Positions 1-7,596 of a stretch of DNA of 12,274 bases are shown here, piece by piece; the first letter of the stretch is position 1, and each line of letters starts with the position of its first letter. The stretch comes from JANWZL01 sp037445185 (GTDB taxonomy: Bacteria; Pseudomonadota; Gammaproteobacteria; Burkholderiales; Thiobacillaceae): positions 1 to 12,274 of the forward strand of contig JBBIKZ010000074.1 in the NCBI GenBank assembly GCA_037445185.1, read 5' to 3'. The position numbers and the translations under genes are program-made. A model generated the notes under the pieces. It was not told where the DNA came from and searched no databases. It worked only from the letters and a program-made list of their open reading frames with translations.

Positions 1-73
1 GTCTGTTCGTCATAGGGTGCTACGTTCTTACCGCGTGGCGTCGAATATGGCGTGTATGCGAATTTCGTCCGAC

Positions 74-934
74 TTATGCAAGAGGCTCGACGGACATGAG
101 GACGAGTCCGAGGCAGATCGTTGCCGCCCCGGCCAGTCTGGGCCGCCAGTTCTCGCGCTCCTTGAACAGCCAGATCGACAGCAGGCTGGCAACAGCGATG
201 CCGGCGTTGGTGTAGGCGACGACTTCCGCGGCGGGCAAGGCGCGCATGGCGAAGATCACCAGGCCGTAGGCGAGGCCGATGCACAGGCCGCCGATGACGA
301 ACAGGGATGTGCGGATGCGCCGTGCCGGCATCCAGGCGCCCGTCTCCGCCCGGAGCATGACCGTGAGGGCGAGCCAGGAAACGAAATAGACGACGGTCAC
401 GAAGCCGACCAGTCCGCCGAAGGTGTCGATGTGCGCGGTGGCCGCCTTGTCGCTCAGCGAATAGACGCTGGTCGCGAACATTGCCGCGAGCGCCCATGGA
501 TGGGCGCGGCGATGATCGCCGTTCTTTCCGCCTGCCGCCAGGATGACCAGGCCGACGACGGTGACGACGATGCCCGCCCAGGTGTTCCACGCCAGCGACT
601 CGCCCAGAAAGGCCGTGCTCCACAGCGCGATCAGCAACGGGGAACTGCGCACCAGGGGGTAGACCAATGCGACCGGCGCATGCTCGTAGGCCTTGCGCAG
701 ACCCAGAAAGTACACGACGTTCGCCGTGGCGGAAACGAACAGGAGGCCGGCGAACTGCGCGTTCCAGTCGATGTCCCGAAGCAGGGCATACACCCCCCAT
801 GGTCCCAGCAGGAGCAGGTGTCCGAGCAGCACCCACCACAGCGGGTAGGCATGCCGCGGCTGATGGCGCGCCAGGAGATTCCAGGCGACATGCATGACGA
901 CCGAGGCGGCCAGGGCCAGGGCTGCGTCGCTCAT
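74..934 (-). CDS. EamA/DMT-superfamily membrane transporter at the end of the phn operon
   Basis: The 286-residue protein is almost entirely hydrophobic, with about ten predicted membrane segments arranged as two EamA-like halves. The first half ends in a GES...AGIVVTVVGLVIL segment and the second in a KER...LAGAATICLGLVLMS segment, the usual ends of EamA repeats. The family exports or exchanges small metabolites across the inner membrane; the substrate here cannot be read from sequence. The ATG at 934 is chosen because it overlaps the phnP stop codon (ATGA, 931-934) and begins the first hydrophobic helix directly; an upstream in-frame ATG at 1066 would add 44 Arg-rich residues that are antisense-like noise inside phnP. 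The tight coupling to phnP suggests a role in phosphonate use, for example handling a substrate or product, but that is inference. Confidence 0.85.
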   Translation of the reverse strand: MSDAALALAASVVMHVAWNLLARHQPRHAYPLWWVLLGHLLLLGPWGVYALLRDIDWNAQFAGLLFVSATANVVYFLGLRKAYEHAPVALVYPLVRSSPLLIALWSTAFLGESLAWNTWAGIVVTVVGLVILAAGGKNGDHRRAHPWALAAMFATSVYSLSDKAATAHIDTFGGLVGFVTVVYFVSWLALTVMLRAETGAWMPARRIRTSLFVIGGLCIGLAYGLVIFAMRALPAAEVVAYTNAGIAVASLLSIWLFKERENWRPRLAGAATICLGLVLMSVEPLA

Positions 935-1710
935 CCCGCGTCGCGAGCCGCAGCGCGGGCGATCTCGATGGCCATGCCGTCGCGGGCGATGCTCACGCCG
1001 TCCGGAACCGTGACGGCTTCCGCCAGCAGCCAGGAATCGAACGCGTGCCCCAGGTGGGTGAGCCACGCGTGCCGCGGCCCGACGGCCGCGACGGTGGCCA
1101 GCGCGGTGTTCCAGTCGTTGTGGCTGCCGGGCATGTCACGCGGCGGAAAGCTGCAATCCAGCGCGAGCTCATGGACGCCCCACGCCCGCAGGAAAGCTTC
1201 GGTGCGCGGCGGCAGGCCGCGGGTATCGGTGAGGTACGCGAAGCGTTCGCCCGCGGCGCTTTCGATCGCATAGCCGAAGGTCGGTTTCGAGTGGATCAGC
1301 GGCAGCGGCGTGAACTTGAGCGGTCCCAGCGACACTGGCTCGAACTCGCCGAGGGACCGGAAATCCAGCAGCCCGTGGTTCTTGTACAGGTCTGCGCAGC
1401 CCTGCGAATCGGGCGGGCCGTAGACCGGGATGGCGTTGCCCACCCCCCAGCGCAGGTGGAACAGCCCCTGCACATGATCGGGGTGGTAATGGGTCAGCAC
1501 GATGGCGCTCAGGCTGCCCGGCGGGAAGCGCTCGTGCAGATCCGTCAGCCCGGCGTCGAGCAGGACGCGCGTTCCGCCCGATTCCACCAGGGCCGAGCAG
1601 GGACGGCGCACCAGGCGGGTGTCCAGTCGCGCACGTTCGCAGGCGGGGCAGCGGCAGCCATAGAGCGGCACGCCGCCCGCCGCCCCGGTGCCGAGGAAGC
1701 TCAGGCGCAC
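931..1710 (-). CDS. phnP: PhnP, phosphoribosyl 1,2-cyclic phosphate phosphodiesterase
   Basis: A 259-residue metallo-beta-lactamase-fold enzyme. In the C-P lyase pathway PhnP hydrolyses 5-phosphoribosyl 1,2-cyclic phosphate, released by PhnJ, to ribose 1,5-bisphosphate. The HxHxDH metal motif is at H74, H76, D78 and H79; further ligands fit H140, D162 and H219. The structural zinc site known in E. coli PhnP is also kept: C19, C21, C24 near the N-terminus and H222. The start is a GTG at 1710: an in-frame TGA lies four codons upstream, and a GAGG ribosome-binding sequence (1718-1721) sits 7 nt before it. It overlaps the end of phnN by 10 bp, and its own stop overlaps the start of the EamA gene. 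The length matches the family. Confidence 0.96.
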   Translation of the reverse strand: MRLSFLGTGAAGGVPLYGCRCPACERARLDTRLVRRPCSALVESGGTRVLLDAGLTDLHERFPPGSLSAIVLTHYHPDHVQGLFHLRWGVGNAIPVYGPPDSQGCADLYKNHGLLDFRSLGEFEPVSLGPLKFTPLPLIHSKPTFGYAIESAAGERFAYLTDTRGLPPRTEAFLRAWGVHELALDCSFPPRDMPGSHNDWNTALATVAAVGPRHAWLTHLGHAFDSWLLAEAVTVPDGVSIARDGMAIEIARAAARDAG

Positions 1711-2282
1711 GCCGTCGCCTCATCCCGACGGGGCGCCAGCACGCGCACGAAGGCCTCGCCCGCCTCATCCAGCGCGCCGTCGTTGGTGATCCGATGCTGG
1801 ATGCCTGCCGGCTCGGCGTAGGCGGCGGCGCGCGCGACCCGGCGGGCGATGGCGTCCTCACTCTCGCGGCCGCGTGCGCGCAGGCGTTCGGCCAAGACCT
1901 GCGGCGATACGCTGATCAGCACGGCTTCCAGCTCCGGGTAGCGCCGTCTGGCCTCGGGCAGATATTCGCGCGAGCCGTTCATTACCACGGTGAGTCCCTT
2001 GGCCAGCCAGTGATTGATTTCGCAGCCGATGCCGTAGCGGTGGCCGTGGCTGTCCCAGTGCATGGCGAAAAGGCGCGCGTGCAGGCGCGCGGCGAACTCG
2101 GCTTCGGTGAGCGCGACGTGGTTCTCGCCGCCGGCATCCGCAGGCCGGGTGATGTAGCGATGGGCGAAGACGACGCCCGAGTCACCGCCGGATGTACCGC
2201 TTATATGCGCGCGGGCATAGGTGAGCAGGCTGTCCTTGCCGCTGCCGGAGGCACCGATGAGGTAGACGAGGCGGCCGCCCAT
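1701..2282 (-). CDS. phnN: PhnN, ribose 1,5-bisphosphate phosphokinase
   Basis: A 193-residue guanylate-kinase-like P-loop enzyme that phosphorylates ribose 1,5-bisphosphate to PRPP, so that C-P lyase by-products return to nucleotide metabolism. The Walker A loop GASGSGKDS is at residues 10-18, with the Asp typical of PhnN next to the Lys. The C-terminal half contains the Arg-rich lid segment (AERLRARGRESEDAIARR). The ATG at 2282 gives the family N-terminus (MGGRLVYLIG). A GTG two codons earlier (2288) would overlap the phnM stop as GTGA and is a real alternative; it would add only Val-Ile. The 3' end overlaps phnP by 10 bp. No strong ribosome-binding site is seen, so translation is probably coupled to phnM. 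Confidence 0.95.
   Translation of the reverse strand: MGGRLVYLIGASGSGKDSLLTYARAHISGTSGGDSGVVFAHRYITRPADAGGENHVALTEAEFAARLHARLFAMHWDSHGHRYGIGCEINHWLAKGLTVVMNGSREYLPEARRRYPELEAVLISVSPQVLAERLRARGRESEDAIARRVARAAAYAEPAGIQHRITNDGALDEAGEAFVRVLAPRRDEATACA
1718..1721 (-). promoter_or_regulatory. Ribosome-binding site deciding the GTG start of phnP
   Basis: GAGG lies seven bases before the GTG at 1710. With the in-frame TGA just upstream, it decides that phnP starts at a GTG, inside the end of phnN. Confidence 0.65.
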
Positions 2283-2284
2283 GA

Positions 2285-3436
2285 TCACAGATGATCGAAA
2301 TGCGCGGACAGCGCCGGCTTGCCGCCCGACCACACCCGCTCGGCCTGGGGCAGCCCGCCCAGCCACTTCACGGCGATGAGGTCGGCGCGGCGGCCAACGG
2401 CGATCTCGCCCCGGTCGACAAGCCCTGCCGCGCGTGCCGGATTGGCCGTGACGAGTGCAATGGCTGCGTGCAGCGGAATGTCCGCCAGCTCGGGCAACTT
2501 CAGCACCGAGGGCAGCAGCGCGGCGGGGGAGTAATCGCCGCACAGGCAGTCGGCCACGCCTTCCAGTACGGCATCCAGCGCCCGCATGTTGCCGGACTGG
2601 GACTTGCCGCGCAGTACGTTGGGCGCGCCGAACAGGGTGGCCAGGCCTTTCGCGCGGGCGGCGCGGGCGGTCTCCACGTTGACCGGGAACTCGGAGATGG
2701 CTGCGCCCAGCGCGGCCACGGTGTCCACCTTGTCCGGGGAATCGTCGTCGTGGCTTGCAAGCGCAACACCCTGAGCGCGGGCGAGCGCGGCCAGCGCCTC
2801 CATACGCGCCATCGCGCCTTGGGCGGCCTCGGCCTTGCGCGCCAGGATGTCGTCCAGCGCCGCGTCGTCCGTTTTGTAAGTGCGCGCGAGGTAGGCGCGG
2901 TAGGCCTCCACGTCGCGGAACTGGCCCTGGCCGGGGCTGTGGTCCATGAAGGACATCAGGTGGGCGTCGCCGTTTTCGATGAGCGCCGCCAGCACCGGCG
3001 GCGCGCTCTCGTCGGTGACTTCGTAGCGCACGTGCACGCGGTTGTCGATGAGGGCGTGGACCTGCCAGGCGTGCACGGCGCGGGCGATCTCGGCGGCGAA
3101 GGCATTGTTGCGCACGCCCAGCTCGTGGTTGGCGAAGGACAGCGCGTGATACACCGTGGTGATGCCGGCGGCGGCATTGCGCTTGTCGGCCTGGGCGCAG
3201 GCGAAGTCGAGGGGGAAATGCACATTGGGGCGGGGTTCCACCTCCTTTTCCAGGGCGTCGCAGTGCAGGTCGATCATGCCGGGCATGAGCAGCCGGCCGG
3301 CGAGGTCGATGACGCGGGCGTCGCCGCTGGATTCGGGGTCGAGCGCGGCGATGACACCATCCTCGATCAGCACGTCGAGCGTGTCGCGGGTTTCCGTGGG
3401 CAGCGCCACGCGGGCGCCGGCGAGCAGGGTCTTCAT
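2285..3436 (-). CDS. phnM: PhnM, alpha-D-ribose 1-methylphosphonate 5-triphosphate diphosphatase
   Basis: A 383-residue amidohydrolase-superfamily enzyme. It removes pyrophosphate from the ribosyl phosphonate triphosphate made by PhnG/H/I/L and yields the 5-phosphate substrate of PhnJ. Visible features are the first metal motif DLHCD (H58, D60) after the short N-terminal beta domain, the EKEVEPRP segment from E63, a SHDDDS motif around H229, and CGDYSP with D301, followed by the C-terminal NPARAAGL...GRRADL segment typical of amidohydrolases. E. coli PhnM, from memory, reads EKH rather than EKE after the first motif. The ATG at 3436 overlaps the phnL stop (ATGA, 3433-3436), with AAGGA upstream. 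A much longer open frame continues upstream, but it is the antisense-like shadow of phnL and is not used. Confidence 0.95.
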   Translation of the reverse strand: MKTLLAGARVALPTETRDTLDVLIEDGVIAALDPESSGDARVIDLAGRLLMPGMIDLHCDALEKEVEPRPNVHFPLDFACAQADKRNAAAGITTVYHALSFANHELGVRNNAFAAEIARAVHAWQVHALIDNRVHVRYEVTDESAPPVLAALIENGDAHLMSFMDHSPGQGQFRDVEAYRAYLARTYKTDDAALDDILARKAEAAQGAMARMEALAALARAQGVALASHDDDSPDKVDTVAALGAAISEFPVNVETARAARAKGLATLFGAPNVLRGKSQSGNMRALDAVLEGVADCLCGDYSPAALLPSVLKLPELADIPLHAAIALVTANPARAAGLVDRGEIAVGRRADLIAVKWLGGLPQAERVWSGGKPALSAHFDHL

Positions 3437-4155
3437 GCTGTCAGTTCCTTGAGGGTTTCGGTAAGCGGCATGGGCGGCGCGAGTTCCACCACGTGGTCCG
3501 CCAGGCGGGCCACGAGATCGGGGTGATGGAAGATGGCCAGCATGGCCACCCCGTCCTGTTTCAGGGTTTCGATGCGTTCGATCACCCGCTCGGAGGTCTT
3601 CGGGTCCAGGCTGGCGGTGGGTTCGTCCAGCAGCAAGAGGCGCGGACGCGCGAGAAAGCCACGCGCGAGATTCACCCGCTGCTTCTCGCCGCCGGAGAAG
3701 GTGGCGGGCGGCACGTTCCACAAGCGTTCCGGGATGTCGAGCCGGTCGAGCATGTCGCGCGCCCGTTCCAGGGCGGCGGCCCGCGCTTCGCCCCGGCGCA
3801 GCAGCGGCTCCGCCACCACCTCGGCCGCGCCCTTGCGCGGCAGGCAGTGGAGGAACTGGGTGACGAAGCCGATCTCGTCCTGGCGCAGTGCCAGCAGGCG
3901 GTGCTCGGAGGCCTGGGCGAGGTCGATCTCGTGGCCTTCGGCGTCGCGGTAGCGCATGCGCCCGGCGCTGGGCAGATAGGTGCGGTAGACGCATTTCAGC
4001 ACCGAGGACTTGCCCGCGCCGGTAGGGCCGACGAGCGCGGTGAGCCGGCCCGGCCAGACCTGGAGGTGGACATTGGCGCAGGACGGGATGAGCTTGCCCT
4101 GCTCGTGCAGTTGAAAGTGTTTGGCCAGCCCCTCGATGGAAAGAATTGCTTGCAT
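3433..4155 (-). CDS. phnL: PhnL, ABC ATPase subunit of the C-P lyase system
   Basis: A 240-residue ABC-type ATPase without membrane segments. PhnL is needed with PhnG, H and I to form the ribosyl phosphonate triphosphate and docks with PhnK on the core complex; it is not thought to act in transport. Walker A GPTGAGKS is at residues 43-50, the Q-loop at Q100, the signature SGGEKQ from 154, and Walker B RLLLLDEP from 172 with D177 and E178. The His switch is in IFHHPD near the C-terminus. The ATG at 4155 lies 9 bp after the phnK stop. The ribosome-binding sequence is weak (AAAGAG), in keeping with coupling to phnK. The stop TGA overlaps the ATG of phnM. Length matches E. coli PhnL closely. Confidence 0.95.
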   Translation of the reverse strand: MQAILSIEGLAKHFQLHEQGKLIPSCANVHLQVWPGRLTALVGPTGAGKSSVLKCVYRTYLPSAGRMRYRDAEGHEIDLAQASEHRLLALRQDEIGFVTQFLHCLPRKGAAEVVAEPLLRRGEARAAALERARDMLDRLDIPERLWNVPPATFSGGEKQRVNLARGFLARPRLLLLDEPTASLDPKTSERVIERIETLKQDGVAMLAIFHHPDLVARLADHVVELAPPMPLTETLKELTA

Positions 4156-4164
4156 GTGGGCTCT

Positions 4165-4995
4165 TTATAGCGCGGACGCCACCAGGCGCTGGGTGTAGGC
4201 ATGCTGCGGGTCTTCGAGGATCTGGTCGGTGAGTCCGGCCTCGATGACGCGCCCGTATTTCATGACGATGGCGCGGACGGTCAGCAGCCGGATCACGCCC
4301 AGGTCGTGAGTCACCACGATCATGGCGGTCGAGAGTTCCTGCTGGATTTCCAGGATCAGGTCCAGGATGCGCGCCTGCACAGACAGATCGAGCCCGGTGG
4401 TCACCTCGTCCAGGAACAGGAGCGGCGGCCGGGTGGCCAGGGCCTTGGCGATCTGCACGCGCTGCTGCATACCGCCGGAGAAGCGTTTGGGCGACTCGTC
4501 CATGCGGTTTTCCAGCACCTCGGTACGGGCCAGCAGTTCGCGGGCGCGACTGCGAATCTCGCCGTAATGGGCCACGTCGCTCATCAGCAGCCGCTCGGCG
4601 ATGTTGCCGCCGGCGGAGACGTTGAAGTTGAGCCCCAGGTGCGGGTTCTGGTAGACCATGCCGAAGCGGTGGTTGCGCAGCCAGCGCTGCTGCGCGGCGT
4701 TCAGCGCGAACAGGTCGTGCTGGCCGCCGGCATCAAAAAAGCGGGCCTCGCCGGCGCTCGGCGTCTCGTCGAAATAGAGGATCTTCACCAGGGTGGACTT
4801 GCCGCTGCCCGACTCGCCCATGATGCCGAGGATTTCGCCTTCATACAGATCGAAGGACACGCCGTGCGCCGCCACCACGGTGCCGCAGTGGGGGCAGACA
4901 TTGGTGTCGTTGTCGGGGCCGGTGGCCTCGATGCACAGGGGGCAACCCTTGCCGTGCAGCTTGGCGAGGTTTTGCACTTCGAGGATTTTCTTCAT
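4165..4995 (-). CDS. phnK: PhnK, ABC ATPase subunit of the C-P lyase system, with a four-Cys insertion
   Basis: A 276-residue ABC ATPase of the oligopeptide-transporter-like group. PhnK binds the PhnJ side of the C-P lyase core complex and, with PhnL, drives its ATP-dependent remodelling. Walker A GESGSGKS is at 60-67, the signature SGGMQQ at 173-178, Walker B LLFLDE ends at D196-E197, and the His switch is H230. Two features differ from E. coli PhnK. Residues 18-37 contain CPLC, twelve residues, then CPHC, a zinc-ribbon-like pair of CxxC motifs placed before the Walker A strand; and the residue after the Walker B Glu is Val198, where Pro is usual. The ATG at 4995 overlaps the phnJ stop (ATGA) with GAGGAG upstream; extension to 5055 would add residues read inside phnJ. 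Confidence 0.95.
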   Translation of the reverse strand: MKKILEVQNLAKLHGKGCPLCIEATGPDNDTNVCPHCGTVVAAHGVSFDLYEGEILGIMGESGSGKSTLVKILYFDETPSAGEARFFDAGGQHDLFALNAAQQRWLRNHRFGMVYQNPHLGLNFNVSAGGNIAERLLMSDVAHYGEIRSRARELLARTEVLENRMDESPKRFSGGMQQRVQIAKALATRPPLLFLDEVTTGLDLSVQARILDLILEIQQELSTAMIVVTHDLGVIRLLTVRAIVMKYGRVIEAGLTDQILEDPQHAYTQRLVASAL

Positions 4996-5888
4996 GCGCT
5001 CATCTCCTCGGCTTGCCGCGCCAGGCGGCTCGCGCACCAGTCCGAATCCGAGCACTGGTACACGGTGTGGCCGGCCTCATTCTGAAACTCGTCCAGAAAG
5101 GAGTCGGTGGCGCCGCAACGCGAACAGGCGCGGCGCTGCCCCGCCGCGTCGCGGAAGTCCTCCATGCGGAAGGGCACGTCGTCGAAGGCCAGAGGCTCGG
5201 CCACGGTGTAGGGCGGCACGGCGTAAATCTTCTTCTCCCGACCGGCGCCGAACAGGATCAGGGCGGGGCTCATGTGCAGCTTGGGCACGTCGAAGCGCGG
5301 GATGGGGCTGGGGTCGATGACGTAGTGGCCGTTGATGCGCGTCGGATAGCGGTGCGAGATGGTGATCTCGTCGAAACGCACGATGTCTTCATACAGCTTG
5401 ACCAGGAGGCGCGAGTAGTCGGCTTCGCCATGCATGACCTTGCGCTTCGCCTCGGAAGGCTCGACCACCACCAGGGGGTCGGGATAGGGCACCTGCAGGA
5501 CCAGCACCTGATCTTCCGTGAGGCGCTTTTCCGGGATGCGGTGGCGCGACTGGATCAGGCTCGCCTCGCCGGTTTTTTCGGTCGTCTGCACGCCCGGGCA
5601 GGTCATTTCCACGAAGTGGCGCAGGTTGACGGCGTTGACCGAGTCGTCGCTGCCCTGGTCGATCACCTTGAGGGTGTCGTCGGGGCCGATCAGCGACAGG
5701 GTGACTTGCAGCCCCCCGGTGCCGAAGCCTCGCCCCATGGGCATCTCGCGGCTGGCGTAGGGGGTCTGGTAGCCGGGCAGGCAGATGGCCTTGAGGAGGG
5801 CGCGGCGCACCTCCTTCTTGGCGTATTCGTCGAGAAAGCCGAAGGCGTAGTCGGCTTCCATCCCGGGCAGTTCATAGGCGGCGTTCAT
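4992..5888 (-). CDS. phnJ: PhnJ, radical-SAM carbon-phosphorus lyase catalytic subunit
   Basis: A 298-residue protein that cleaves the C-P bond of ribose 1-phosphonate 5-phosphate, using SAM and a [4Fe-4S] cluster to give an alkane such as methane and the ribose cyclic phosphate. The unusual Cys motif is intact: C255, C258, C279 and C285 (CxxC, 20 residues, C, five residues, C). C285 aligns with E. coli Cys272, proposed to carry the thiyl radical, and G39 in LPGYQ aligns with the glycyl-radical Gly32. A Cys (C36) lies three residues before this Gly. The segment after REMPM reads GRGFGTGG, where E. coli has PYGWGTGG. The ATG at 5888 has a strong AGGAGG site seven bases upstream and overlaps the phnI stop. 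Confidence 0.97.
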   Translation of the reverse strand: MNAAYELPGMEADYAFGFLDEYAKKEVRRALLKAICLPGYQTPYASREMPMGRGFGTGGLQVTLSLIGPDDTLKVIDQGSDDSVNAVNLRHFVEMTCPGVQTTEKTGEASLIQSRHRIPEKRLTEDQVLVLQVPYPDPLVVVEPSEAKRKVMHGEADYSRLLVKLYEDIVRFDEITISHRYPTRINGHYVIDPSPIPRFDVPKLHMSPALILFGAGREKKIYAVPPYTVAEPLAFDDVPFRMEDFRDAAGQRRACSRCGATDSFLDEFQNEAGHTVYQCSDSDWCASRLARQAEEMSA

Positions 5889-7015
5889 GTCGGTTCCTCC
5901 TGTTTTCGGCGGGCCTTCGCCTGGCTTTTTGCCTGGGTGGCGCGCAGGCGGTCCATGTCCGACTGGAAGGTGACGTAGTGGGGCATCTTGTAGTGGCTGG
6001 CGAAGCCCATGCTGTCCACGCCGTCCACGTGCAAGAGCACGAACTCGGGGTCTTCCGAAGGGTTGGACGGGCCGTCCTTCATGCCCTTCTGCAAGGCCCG
6101 GTCGAGCACGGCCATGGCGATGGCCTTGACCTCGTTGTGGCCGAAGCAGGCGCCGTAGCCCAGGGTGAAGGTGGGCATACCGCCGGCCTCGTCGCCCTCG
6201 TACATGGCGACGACTTCGCACTCGGTCATCAGGACTTCGCCCGCTTCCGTGGGTTCGCCGGTGACCGGATGCGGCATGAAAACCGGCAGGTAGCCCACAC
6301 GCAGCTCGGCGACGGTGGGGTGCACGTCGCCGTAGCCGCGCATGTTGGAATAGGCGATGGCCAAGAGCGAGCCGGTTTCCGCCCGCGCCATGGTCGAAAG
6401 CGCCGCCGAGCGCGGCACCGGGAACACCAGCGGCTCGCGGGTGATGTCGAAGGCAGAGTCATTTGCCAACCCCGGGCGCGGCTGCGCGGGCGGCAGCAGA
6501 CCTTCCGCGCGCAGGGCGTCGAGCACCTTGGGGAAGCTGTCCGGGACGTCGGCGTGGCCGGCCAGAAAGCGGCGGGATAAGGCGCGGAAGGCCTCCGGGT
6601 CTTCGTCCGCCAGCTCCAGGCGCATCAGGCGCAGGGCGTAGTCCGAGGTGGGGCCCAGCCACTGGCCGCCGGGGATGTCCTTGAAGGCCGAGGAGATGCG
6701 CCGGATCACTCTCATCCGGGCGCTGTCCTGCACCGGCGTCTCGGCCAGGCGCGGCTTGGTGGAGCGATACGCCCTGAGCGCGAAGGCCGCCTCTAGGGTA
6801 TCGCCCTGGAACTGCTTGATGGCCAGCGCCGCCAGCCGGGGGTGGTAGAGACCGCCCTCGGAGACCACGCGCGAGGTGAGCAGGCGCAACTGATTTTCGA
6901 TGGCGGAAAGCGCCAACGGCGTGCCGCTTTCACCTTCGCGGGCGCGCAGGTGTTCCAGCGCCTCGGCGGCCCCGGCGATGGCGCGACCACCGCCCTTGAT
7001 GGCTACATAGCCCAT
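5885..7015 (-). CDS. phnI: PhnI, C-P lyase core complex subunit (nucleosidase / ribosyl transfer)
   Basis: A 376-residue core subunit, somewhat longer than E. coli PhnI (about 354). PhnI alone acts as a purine nucleosidase and, with PhnG, PhnH and PhnL, swaps the base of ATP or GTP for phosphonate. In the core complex it pairs with PhnJ at the active site. The metal-site histidines of the E. coli complex (H328 and H333) correspond to H341 and H346 in SHYKMPHYVTFQ. Other conserved segments are MGYVAIKGG at the N-terminus, DITREPL, and GYGACFGHNEVKAI. The Lys/Arg-rich tail after residue 358 probably accounts for part of the extra length. The ATG at 7015 gives the family N-terminus and overlaps phnH by 13 bp; an earlier Met would lie inside phnH. 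Confidence 0.96.
   Translation of the reverse strand: MGYVAIKGGGRAIAGAAEALEHLRAREGESGTPLALSAIENQLRLLTSRVVSEGGLYHPRLAALAIKQFQGDTLEAAFALRAYRSTKPRLAETPVQDSARMRVIRRISSAFKDIPGGQWLGPTSDYALRLMRLELADEDPEAFRALSRRFLAGHADVPDSFPKVLDALRAEGLLPPAQPRPGLANDSAFDITREPLVFPVPRSAALSTMARAETGSLLAIAYSNMRGYGDVHPTVAELRVGYLPVFMPHPVTGEPTEAGEVLMTECEVVAMYEGDEAGGMPTFTLGYGACFGHNEVKAIAMAVLDRALQKGMKDGPSNPSEDPEFVLLHVDGVDSMGFASHYKMPHYVTFQSDMDRLRATQAKSQAKARRKQEEPT
5896..5901 (-). promoter_or_regulatory. Strong ribosome-binding site of phnJ
   Basis: A perfect AGGAGG lies seven bases before the phnJ ATG, inside the 3' end of phnI. It is the best site in the operon and supports the 5888 start, even though the start also overlaps the phnI stop codon. 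Confidence 0.8.
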
Positions 7016-7596
7016 GACTGCTCTCTTTCTTGAATGCGGGTGGTGCGCGGCAGACAGACCGCCTGTTGCGCGTCCACCAGGATGAAGTCCACGCCCAGCG
7101 GGAAGGCGGCGCACCAGTCGCGGCGCGCGGCAAGCCAGGCGGGATTGAGTCCCGTCACCGCCAGTTGCGCCGTATCGGCGATACCGGGGCCGGTCAGGCT
7201 GAGCGCTTTGTCCACACCATCGCCCGCACCCAGTGCGGCCACCTGCACAATCAGCGTCGCGCCTTTTTCCGGGCTTTCGAGCGTGCCCAGCCGGGGCGCG
7301 AAATCCGGCGCGCGGCGGCCGTCCAGCACGATGAAATCGGCAGCTTCCGGCGCGGCGCGGCGCGCCTCCAGGCGCGGCCAGTCGGCCGCGTCCATCTTTT
7401 CATGCGGGTCGGCCAGACTCGCCTCGCCGTCCAGCAGGGTGGCGAGCACGGCGGTGAGCGCCGTGGTGCCGCTATCGGCGAGTGCCGCCGGCCGGCCGGG
7501 ATAGGCGAAAGCCCGCATCAGCGCCCGGAAAGCGCGCTGCTGGGTCAGGGGCTGCCAGATGGCCTGTAACGACAGCGCATTCACGCTGCTATTCAT
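7003..7596 (-). CDS. phnH: PhnH, C-P lyase core complex subunit
   Basis: A 197-residue protein of the PhnH family (E. coli about 194). PhnH has a PLP-transferase-like fold without the cofactor and forms part of the PhnG2H2I2J2 core, where it is needed for ribosyl phosphonate triphosphate formation. Family segments seen are the N-terminal QRAFRALMRAFAYPGRP and the C-terminal segment AFPLGVDFILVD. The ATG at 7596 is supported by GGAGG (7603-7607) six bases upstream; it overlaps the last 8 bp of phnG. The stop is TAG and lies inside the start of phnI. A longer upstream reading to 7836 falls within phnG and is rejected. Confidence 0.95.
   Translation of the reverse strand: MNSSVNALSLQAIWQPLTQQRAFRALMRAFAYPGRPAALADSGTTALTAVLATLLDGEASLADPHEKMDAADWPRLEARRAAPEAADFIVLDGRRAPDFAPRLGTLESPEKGATLIVQVAALGAGDGVDKALSLTGPGIADTAQLAVTGLNPAWLAARRDWCAAFPLGVDFILVDAQQAVCLPRTTRIQEREQSWAM

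Noticed and set aside
1..73. Possible terminator after the EamA gene
   Set aside because: Only short imperfect complementarity (GTCG/CGAC and CGAA/TTCG) is seen and there is no T-run, so a terminator is not supported; it may lie outside the window.
17..1273. Plus-strand open frame over the EamA gene and phnP
   Set aside because: Antisense to two genes with clear family motifs; hydrophilic, with no recognisable domain.
2291..3526. Plus-strand open frame of about 411 codons over phnM
   Set aside because: It lies wholly antisense to phnM and the end of phnL and shows only Gly/Val/His-rich low-complexity composition with no domain.
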